6,688 nucleotides of DNA, from assembly GCA_007129635.1 (NCBI GenBank), contig SKVE01000914.1:1-6688 (forward strand), written 5' to 3'. The DNA comes from Planctomycetaceae bacterium. Lineage in GTDB: Bacteria; Planctomycetota; Planctomycetia; Pirellulales; Pirellulaceae. The position numbers and the translations under genes are program-made. The notes beneath the pieces were generated by a model, which saw only the letters and a program-made list of their open reading frames with translations, had not been told where the DNA came from and ran no database searches. This document shows positions 1-4,941 of the stretch, piece after piece; the first letter of the stretch is position 1; each line of letters opens with the position of its first letter.

Positions 1-30
1 CCGGGCTCCTGTTCGCCGGGCTCCTGCTCC
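1..30. repeat. Two tandem 15-bp units coding Glu-Gln-Glu-Pro-Gly in the kinase ATPase domain
   Basis: ccgggctcctgttcg (1-15) and ccgggctcctgctcc (16-30) match at 13 of 15 positions and keep frame. On the minus strand they encode EQEPG twice, just after the first strand following the N-box. The array may continue past the window edge. Confidence 0.6.
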
Positions 31-1418
31 ACTTGAACGACCACCTCGCCCCGATCGGTGAACTTGATCGCATTGCTGATCAGGTTGACCAGGATCTGGT
101 CCAGCCGAGTCGGATCGCCGATCACCCCATCCGGCACGTCTGCTTGAACGTGACAGACCAATTCCAAACTCTTTCCGTGAGCCTGTAACGCGAACGAACG
201 AGTCACATTGCTAACCCGCTCGCGCAAACTGAATCCGACAAGATCAAAATCCAGTTTTCCTGCTTCGATCTTCGAAAAATCGAGGATATCGTTCAGCAGC
301 CTGAGCAACGCTTGCCCGGAATGTTGGACCATCTTCAGGTAATCGCGCTGGGAATCGGTCAGATCGGAATCCAGGACTAAGTCTGTCATCCCGATAATCG
401 CATTCATGGGCGTGCGAATCTCGTGGCTCATGTTCGCCAAAAAGTCACCCTTTGCCCGGTTGGCGACCCCGGCCGCTTCGATCGCTTGCTTCAATTCCTG
501 GTTGGCTCGCTCCAGGTCCGCCGTACGTTGCCTGACCCGCTCTTCCAACGAGGCATGGACCTCGCGCAGCCTAGCCGCCAGCGTGTTAAAGCTGGTCGCC
601 AACACTCCGATCTCGTCGTCGCTAGTACTCGGGAACGGTTCCAAGGGCCCCATCTTTTCTCTGACGGACGATCGCAGATGCTCGGTGAATCGTGATAAAC
701 GACGGCCGACCAGCGAACGGAAAGTCAGCACAATCGCTCCGAACAGTACCATGATTGCTATGGTCAACGTCCACAAATTAGACTTGGTGTTCGCGATGAT
801 TTGCTCCTGAAGCGTCGACAAAGGAACCGCCACCAAATCCATGCCGGCCACGTCCCCGATCTGGTAGCCAAATGCCCGATCGGCACCGTAATCCTCGAGC
901 AAAGCTTTGGGGGCATCCTTGGGGTCGCCGTGGCAGGAAAGGCACGACAGATCGATCCGCATCACCTGGGCTTTGGCGAAATACGCACGGTCGTCCCAGG
1001 CAATGACCCCCTTTTTCGTTGCCTCCTCAGGATGATCGCGAAAAAACTGCAGCCATTCGCTTTCGGTCGGTCCCGCCAGATTCCTTTCGTTTCGAGGATC
1101 GTCGGACGAGAACTTCAGCACATAGTCCGGGAACTCACCGCGAACTCTGTCGAATATCTCGCGAGCCACAAAGGATGTCGACATGGCTTGCTTGATGAAC
1201 TCCTCTGGCTCAACCAGACCGCTCACCACAGGACGCACCTCGTGAGCGATGTAATCCCGGATGGCCACGTCGAAAGCCAAGGCGAGACGAACCTGATCGT
1301 AAGTGATCTCTTGTAGTGATTCCTTGGTGGAACGGCTTGTCTTGAGGATAACAATGCCGGCAAAAACAATGGCGAACAACGCGACGAATAGACAAAATCG
1401 CGTGCCGATACTTCTCAT
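1..1418 (-). CDS. Sensor histidine kinase with periplasmic c-type haem (Tll0287-like/DUF3365) domain, HAMP and HisKA; C-terminus cut off by window edge
   Basis: The minus strand is open from an ATG at 1418 to the left edge: 472 residues, no stop. TM1 is about residues 8-25 and TM2 about 215-233, with a periplasmic sensory domain between. That domain carries a haem c motif, CLSCH (159-163), followed by GDP, as in Tll0287-like/DUF3365 domains. HAMP spans about 234-286 ([12 protein letters not shown] near 267-278) and a coiled-coil linker about 286-320. The HisKA H-box [13 protein letters not shown] puts the phosphorylated His at 332. The ATPase N-box ([14 protein letters not shown], 440-453) is present, but the G boxes lie outside the window. 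This form of H-box is common in hybrid kinases, so receiver or Hpt domains may follow; that is inference. The start is supported by GGAG 7 nt upstream and by the TM segment beginning almost at once. The probable signal is redox state, or gas or ligand binding at haem; the ligand is unknown. It is transcribed divergently from aroDE. Confidence 0.92.
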   Translation of the reverse strand, partial: MRSIGTRFCLFVALFAIVFAGIVILKTSRSTKESLQEITYDQVRLALAFDVAIRDYIAHEVRPVVSGLVEPEEFIKQAMSTSFVAREIFDRVRGEFPDYVLKFSSDDPRNERNLAGPTESEWLQFFRDHPEEATKKGVIAWDDRAYFAKAQVMRIDLSCLSCHGDPKDAPKALLEDYGADRAFGYQIGDVAGMDLVAVPLSTLQEQIIANTKSNLWTLTIAIMVLFGAIVLTFRSLVGRRLSRFTEHLRSSVREKMGPLEPFPSTSDDEIGVLATSFNTLAARLREVHASLEERVRQRTADLERANQELKQAIEAAGVANRAKGDFLANMSHEIRTPMNAIIGMTDLVLDSDLTDSQRDYLKMVQHSGQALLRLLNDILDFSKIEAGKLDFDLVGFSLRERVSNVTRSFALQAHGKSLELVCHVQADVPDGVIGDPTRLDQILVNLISNAIKFTDRGEVVVQVEQEPGEQEP

Positions 1419-1425
1419 CGCGATA

Positions 1426-1429
1426 CTCC
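1426..1429 (-). promoter_or_regulatory. Ribosome binding site of the sensor kinase
   Basis: On the minus strand GGAG lies 7 nt before the ATG at 1418. It is the clearest Shine-Dalgarno match near the start and fixes the kinase N-terminus. Confidence 0.6.
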
Positions 1430-1498
1430 GACAAATCTGCTAATCCGGGTGGCTGCTCCGATCGGCGGTCAAGAGGATGGGGTACACCAGTCAGAGCA

Positions 1499-1515
1499 GA
1501 TACAATCAGTGTATC
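1499..1515. repeat. Small dyad in the divergent region (possible operator)
   Basis: GATACA (1499-1504) and TGTATC (1510-1515) are perfect inverted arms around ATCAG. The symmetry and its position between divergent genes fit a dimeric regulator site. The arms are short enough to occur by chance, and no second copy was seen in the window. Confidence 0.25.
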
Positions 1516-1611
1516 AAGATGTTCATGAGCAGGCAACCAAGGTGCCGTCGAAAGGATCGACTTCGGGGCCGATGGGGATTCGGACCGCTCAAGAACGTTT
1601 TTCGCCGCGAA

Positions 1612-1640
1612 TTGGCAAGACAGCCGGTTCTGGTTACATT
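1612..1640 (+). promoter_or_regulatory. Predicted sigma70-type promoter for aroDE
   Basis: TTGGCA (1612-1617) resembles a -35 box and TACATT (1635-1640) a -10 box, with exactly 17 bp between them. Transcription would start near 1647 and give a leader of about 40 nt before the ATG at 1688. Housekeeping promoters in planctomycetes are only partly characterised, so this is a prediction from the bacterial consensus. Confidence 0.45.
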
Positions 1641-1687
1641 AGAAGCTGAGTTTGTCCACGATATTCTTCCGAATGAAATGGTTTACC

Positions 1688-3172
1688 ATGATTTGCGTCT
1701 GTATTGGTCGAGGTCGCCATAAGCATGTGATCGCCGAGCATCAGTACTTGGCGGAACAGGGAGTCAAGCTGGTCGAGTTGCGGGTCGACTATATCCGCAG
1801 CCGGCTGAACATCAAGCGGTTGCTGGACGATCGGCCCTGCCCTTGTATCGTCACCTGCCGTCGCGAGGCGGATGGAGGTCAATGGATGGGCGCCGAGGAT
1901 GATCGCCGCTTGGTGCTGCGGACCGCGATCGCCGAGGGCGTCGAATACGTGGATCTGGAGGACGATATTGCGGGCGAAATCCCTCGGTACGGGAAAACCA
2001 AACGAATCGTCAGCTATCACAACTTTCGCGAAACCCCAGACGATCTGGAAAAGATCCACGAACGAATGTCCGGCCTGGACCCGGATATCGTCAAAATCGC
2101 CACGATGGCTCATCGGCCTATCGATAACCTGCGTATGCTGCAACTGGTCCGCGATACGAAAATCCCCACGATCGGAATCTGCATGGGCGAGATCGGAACA
2201 CCAACTAGGATTCTAGGGGGAAAGTACGGGGCCCCTTTTACCTATGCGACGTTCCAGCACGAGTTGAAACTGGCACCCGGCCAGTTGTCGTATAAGGCCA
2301 TGCGGGAACTGTACCGCTACGACCAAATCAACGCCGAGACGGATATCTACGGAGTGATCGCCGACCCGGTCGCTCAGAATCTAGGATCCGTCGTGCATAA
2401 CACGGCGTTCCGCGAGCAGGCTTTGAATAAGGTGTTTATCCCCTTCCGTGTGCCCCAAGACGATCTGATCTCGTTCATGGAACTGGTGCAGGATCTGGAT
2501 ATCAAGGGGTTGAGTGTGACGGTGCCCCACAAAGAGGAAATCCTGCGTTATCTGGTACAGGCAGACGGTGCTGTTCGCGGAATCGGTGGCGCGAATACCA
2601 TCTTGATGGACCAGCGTTCAATCGTGGGATTCAATACCGATTATCGAGCGTTCAACGATGTGGTGAACCAGGTGTTTTCTCATCAGGACGAAGGGCAGAG
2701 TCTCTGGGGGAAAACGGCACTGGTTTTAGGTGGGGGCGGCGTTTCCAAAGCCATCTTGTACGCTCTGCGGCGGCGCGAAGCGGATGTATTGATCGCGGCA
2801 CGAACGTTTGATCGAGCTGTCGAGTTGGCTGAACGATTTAAGTGCCGCCCGATCCAGTGGTACGATCGTCTGAAGTTCGACCCGGATGTCGTCATCAACG
2901 CCACGCCCATCGGCATGCACCCCAATGTGGATGAAACTCCCTTCGATCGTGCGCATCTCCGTCGAGGATCGATTGTGATCGATACGGTTTACAACCCCGA
3001 ACAGACCCTGCTGATCAAACACGCTCGGGAACAGAACTGCCGCGTGGTGACCGGTGTCGACATGTTCGTGCGGCAAGCGGCTTTGCAGTTCGAACATTTT
3101 ACGGGCCAATCGGCCCCCGAAGATGCGATGCGAACGGAATTAAGAAGGGTGATCGGTGCAGCCAAGTATTGA
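1688..3172 (+). CDS. aroDE: Bifunctional 3-dehydroquinate dehydratase (type I) / shikimate dehydrogenase, AroD-AroE fusion
   Basis: This fused cytoplasmic enzyme (494 residues) covers two consecutive steps of aromatic amino acid synthesis: 3-dehydroquinate to 3-dehydroshikimate, then NADPH reduction to shikimate. Residues 1-210 form a type I dehydratase: ELRVD (30-34), R58, SYHNF with catalytic H111, VKIA with Schiff-base K136, R174 and APGQ (196-199). From about 219 comes shikimate dehydrogenase: SVTVPHK with catalytic K282, N303, NTD with D318, a GGGGVSKA nucleotide loop (348-355), ART (371-373) for the cofactor phosphate, NATPIGM, and VYNP near the end. Oddities: the Ser-x-Ser that binds shikimate in E. 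coli AroE aligns with N231 and G233, and the dehydratase Glu86 position aligns with D62. ATG 1688 is chosen because the first beta-strand (MICVCIG) begins there; in-frame TTG 1652 and ATG 1673 are alternatives, and none has a good ribosome site. The fusion also occurs in plants and chlamydiae. Confidence 0.93.
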   Translation: MICVCIGRGRHKHVIAEHQYLAEQGVKLVELRVDYIRSRLNIKRLLDDRPCPCIVTCRREADGGQWMGAEDDRRLVLRTAIAEGVEYVDLEDDIAGEIPRYGKTKRIVSYHNFRETPDDLEKIHERMSGLDPDIVKIATMAHRPIDNLRMLQLVRDTKIPTIGICMGEIGTPTRILGGKYGAPFTYATFQHELKLAPGQLSYKAMRELYRYDQINAETDIYGVIADPVAQNLGSVVHNTAFREQALNKVFIPFRVPQDDLISFMELVQDLDIKGLSVTVPHKEEILRYLVQADGAVRGIGGANTILMDQRSIVGFNTDYRAFNDVVNQVFSHQDEGQSLWGKTALVLGGGGVSKAILYALRRREADVLIAARTFDRAVELAERFKCRPIQWYDRLKFDPDVVINATPIGMHPNVDETPFDRAHLRRGSIVIDTVYNPEQTLLIKHAREQNCRVVTGVDMFVRQAALQFEHFTGQSAPEDAMRTELRRVIGAAKY

Positions 3173-3238
3173 TTCCGCCGTCAAGGCAGGGGGCGTTGTT
3201 TCTTTTGCAGGGCGGCATCACCGCGTCAGGGTATCCGC

Positions 3239-4495
3239 GTGACGATCTTTCTGTACTCGATCATCTTTCTGCTTGGCGCTCTGATCGGCGGCCAATTGAA
3301 TCGGGGGATTTATCGATTGGCGTGGAACCCGCGTCCGATCGGACCTTGGTCTTCACCCCATCCCGCCGCACCACCACGCCGCGGTCGGGATCGAATTCCG
3401 GTGCTTGGCTGGTTCGGTCTACGCCGCGAATCGACGCTGCACGGCGCCGGCTACTGGATCCGCCCCGCCTTGCTGGAATTGGCCGTGGGCGCAGGCTTTG
3501 CCTGGTTGTATTGGTGGCAGGTCGATCAAGCCGCCTTGTACCCGGTCCACGTTCCCAAGCCGGACCTTGCGACGCTGATCGCCCAGTACCTTATCCACAC
3601 GGGGCTGATCAGCCTGATGATCGTGGCCACATTCATCGATCTGGACGAAAAGACCATCCCCGATGCGATCACGCTGCCGGGCACGTTGCTGATGCTGGCG
3701 CTGGCTGCTGCGTTTCCTAGTACCGCGTTGCCGGATGTCCTCACCGTGCCCGTGGGTGGTCAGCATACCGGCCCGCTTTTGGTGAGTTCCCCGAACGCAT
3801 GGCCGACCTGGTTAAACGATTCGGCGGGTCTGGCCATCGGTATCGGATGCCTGGTGGGATGGGCGCTGGCCATCTGGCCCAAGATAGCCACCATGCGGCG
3901 CGGGCTGATCAAGGCCGTACGGTATCTGACGGTCAGCATGTTTCGTTACCCCTACTGGAAAATGATCGTCTCAGTCACGGCCGTCTGTTCGCTGCTGATC
4001 GCCGCGGTTTGGATGCTAGGGGGCGATTCCTGGGAATCGCTGCTTTCCGCGCTGGTCGGAATGGCGTTTGGAGGCGGGTTGATCTGGGCCGTCCGCATCA
4101 TCGGCAGCGGAGCGTTGGGCAAAGAGGCGATGGGCTTCGGCGACGTGACGCTGATGGCCATGATCGGCGCCTGCGTGGGCTGGCAACCGTCGCTGATCAT
4201 CTTCTTCATGGCACCCTTTGTGGCTGTGATCTTCTGCTTGATACAATGGATCTTGACGCGAAGACGCGATATCGCTTTCGGTCCCTATCTGTGCGGGGCG
4301 GCACTGGTCTTGCTCCTGTTTTGGGATCCGATTTGGAAACAGGCTCGGCCCATTTTTAGCCTGGGCTGGATGATCCCGCAGGTCCTGTTCTTCTGCCTGA
4401 TCCTGATGGGCGGCCTGCTCAGTCTGTGGCGGATCACCGAACAACTACTGTTCCGTCACCCCACCCCACCAGATCGCGACCAAACCGACGCCTAG
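3239..4495 (+). CDS. Type IV prepilin peptidase (A24 family aspartic protease), enlarged and without N-terminal zinc cysteines
   Basis: This 418-residue inner-membrane protein should cleave leader peptides of type IV pilins or type II secretion pseudopilins. The N-terminus (TM1 about 2-20, then NRGIYRL at 21-27) matches the GSFLNVVIYRL start of PilD-like enzymes. IPVLGW (53-58) keeps the core of the usual N-terminal cytoplasmic domain. Catalytic aspartates are D134 in FIDLDEKTIPD and D302 in the GFGD motif (299-302). Further hydrophobic segments lie near 76-94, 110-132, 143-160, 195-213, 242-260, 268-290, 303-337, 350-362 and 376-397. The catalytic aspartates are about 168 residues apart, far more than in classical PilD (total about 250-290), because of an insertion at about 160-260 with extra hydrophobic stretches. 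The paired CxxC motifs of classical PilD are absent, so it may lack zinc binding and N-methyltransferase activity. GTG 3239 follows AGGG by 7 nt and has no ATG/GTG/TTG upstream in frame. It lies 66 bp after aroDE, so cotranscription is likely. Confidence 0.88.
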   Translation: MTIFLYSIIFLLGALIGGQLNRGIYRLAWNPRPIGPWSSPHPAAPPRRGRDRIPVLGWFGLRRESTLHGAGYWIRPALLELAVGAGFAWLYWWQVDQAALYPVHVPKPDLATLIAQYLIHTGLISLMIVATFIDLDEKTIPDAITLPGTLLMLALAAAFPSTALPDVLTVPVGGQHTGPLLVSSPNAWPTWLNDSAGLAIGIGCLVGWALAIWPKIATMRRGLIKAVRYLTVSMFRYPYWKMIVSVTAVCSLLIAAVWMLGGDSWESLLSALVGMAFGGGLIWAVRIIGSGALGKEAMGFGDVTLMAMIGACVGWQPSLIIFFMAPFVAVIFCLIQWILTRRRDIAFGPYLCGAALVLLLFWDPIWKQARPIFSLGWMIPQVLFFCLILMGGLLSLWRITEQLLFRHPTPPDRDQTDA

Positions 4496-4509
4496 CACCG
4501 AGCCAATAA

Positions 4510-4651
4510 GAAAAGGACAGGCATTTTTCAGTCAGTCGACGAGATGGTTCGGCGGTGGTTGGTGGCCTATCCGACCCAGTCGGCGTACGTTATCTCGAAA
4601 AATGCCTGTCCTTTTCCTTTCTCCTTTTCTCGAAAAATGCCTGTCCTTTTC
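4510..4651. repeat. Palindromic repeat element: 20-bp inverted repeat plus a third, directly repeated copy
   Basis: The 20-mer gaaaaggacaggcatttttc (4510-4529) recurs as an exact reverse complement at 4597-4616, enclosing 67 bp. A second right-hand copy follows at 4632-4651, and the two right-hand copies share 24 identical bases (4593-4616 and 4628-4651, 35-bp period). Inside the 67-bp loop, GAGAT (4541-4545) pairs with ATCTC (4592-4596), and CCGAC/GTCGG (4571-4583) forms a tight hairpin. The arrangement suits a folded, REP-like mobile palindrome. No transposase is encoded here, so it would be non-autonomous. That the motif is dispersed in planctomycete genomes is my recollection, not something the window shows. 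It may also affect the 3' end of the prepilin peptidase mRNA. Confidence 0.75.
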
Positions 4652-4711
4652 GTACACCCAGAAATGTCGCCCAACGATGGGGGCGCAAACATGGGGATGA
4701 CACCGAAGCGC

Positions 4712-4724
4712 TAACCACTGGTTA
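4712..4724. repeat. Short palindrome TAACCA-C-TGGTTA
   Basis: Perfect 6-bp arms (4712-4717 and 4719-4724) around one base, overlapping a GTTAAC palindrome (4721-4726). It lies about 220 bp before the secreted-protein gene. It could be a protein-binding site; length alone does not exclude chance. Confidence 0.25.
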
Positions 4725-4820
4725 ACAGTCTTCCTTTTTGGAAACGCACGAAGGTCAGCAGCAAGGCAATCTGATCGTGAATTACCGGAGATATTTGCGG
4801 AATCCAGAAAGACCACAAAC

Positions 4821-4882
4821 TTGGTACGCCGTTTGCCCTGGTGTAGATGACCGTTCTGTCGGCTACGAACATTTCGTACCAA
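4821..4882. repeat. Inverted repeat TTGGTACG ... CGTACCAA in the leader region of the secreted-protein gene
   Basis: TTGGTACG (4821-4828) and CGTACCAA (4875-4882) are perfect 8-bp inverted arms with 46 bp between; allowing one mismatch they extend to 10 of 11 pairs. The repeat ends 59 bp before the ATG at 4942. It may be a looped operator or a leader RNA stem; function is unknown. Confidence 0.35.
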
Positions 4883-4931
4883 ATTCCGCATTTCGATGCG
4901 CGGTTTTTTGGTTCAGGAAGCATCGGAGTCC

Positions 4932-4936
4932 AGGGG
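4932..4936 (+). promoter_or_regulatory. Ribosome binding site of the secreted CAP-domain protein
   Basis: AGGGG ends 5 nt before the ATG at 4942. It supports that start, which also places the basic, planctomycete-type export motif right at the N-terminus. Confidence 0.55.
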
Positions 4937-4941
4937 ATAAC

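Larger units (their letters stand above)
1419..1687. other. Divergent intergenic region between the sensor kinase and aroDE
   Basis: About 270 bp separate the two divergent genes. The short open frames here lack ribosome sites and family resemblance, so I treat it as regulatory. It holds the kinase ribosome site, a likely aroDE promoter (1612-1640) and a 6-bp dyad (1499-1504 with 1510-1515, 5-nt centre). I see no convincing promoter for the kinase: a TTGACC on the minus strand near 1466-1471 has no well-spaced -10 partner. Confidence 0.6.
4496..4941. other. Intergenic region with repeat cluster and unassigned sequence
   Basis: These 446 bp hold no gene I can support. The first part carries the repeat cluster (4510-4651). 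The remaining ~290 bp contain a TAACCA/TGGTTA dyad (4712-4724), a longer-range inverted repeat (4821-4828 with 4875-4882) and a weak promoter-like pair for the next gene: TTGGTA 4821-4826 and TAGATG 4844-4849, 17 bp apart. A 119-codon minus-strand open frame (4891-4532) runs through the repeats and resembles no family I know, so I read it as accidental. No intrinsic terminator with a U-tract follows the prepilin peptidase. Confidence 0.6.

Noticed and set aside
406..1316. Plus-strand open frames over the left part of the window
   Set aside because: They are antisense to the sensor kinase, whose minus-strand frame shows continuous domain motifs.
1634..2143. 169-codon minus-strand open frame overlapping the start of aroDE
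   Set aside because: Antisense to well-conserved dehydratase motifs, with no family resemblance of its own.
3799..4359. 186-codon plus-strand open frame
   Set aside because: An out-of-frame shadow inside the prepilin peptidase; its Arg/Gly-rich composition reflects the frame shift and it has no membrane or family motifs.
4510..4616. Inverted repeat read as an intrinsic terminator for the prepilin peptidase
   Set aside because: The loop is 67 nt and no U-tract directly follows a GC-rich stem; the extra copy fits a repeat element better.
4510..4651. Repeat cluster read as a CRISPR array
   Set aside because: Only three copies, one of them inverted, with unequal spacing of 67 and 15 bp and no cas genes.
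4712..4726. Integron attC-like site
   Set aside because: The arms are only 6 bp and the paired R and L core sites of attC are missing.
4532..4891. 119-codon minus-strand open frame in the intergenic region
   Set aside because: It runs straight through the inverted and direct repeats, has no recognisable domain or clear ribosome site, and its C-terminal part is simply the repeat read in one frame.
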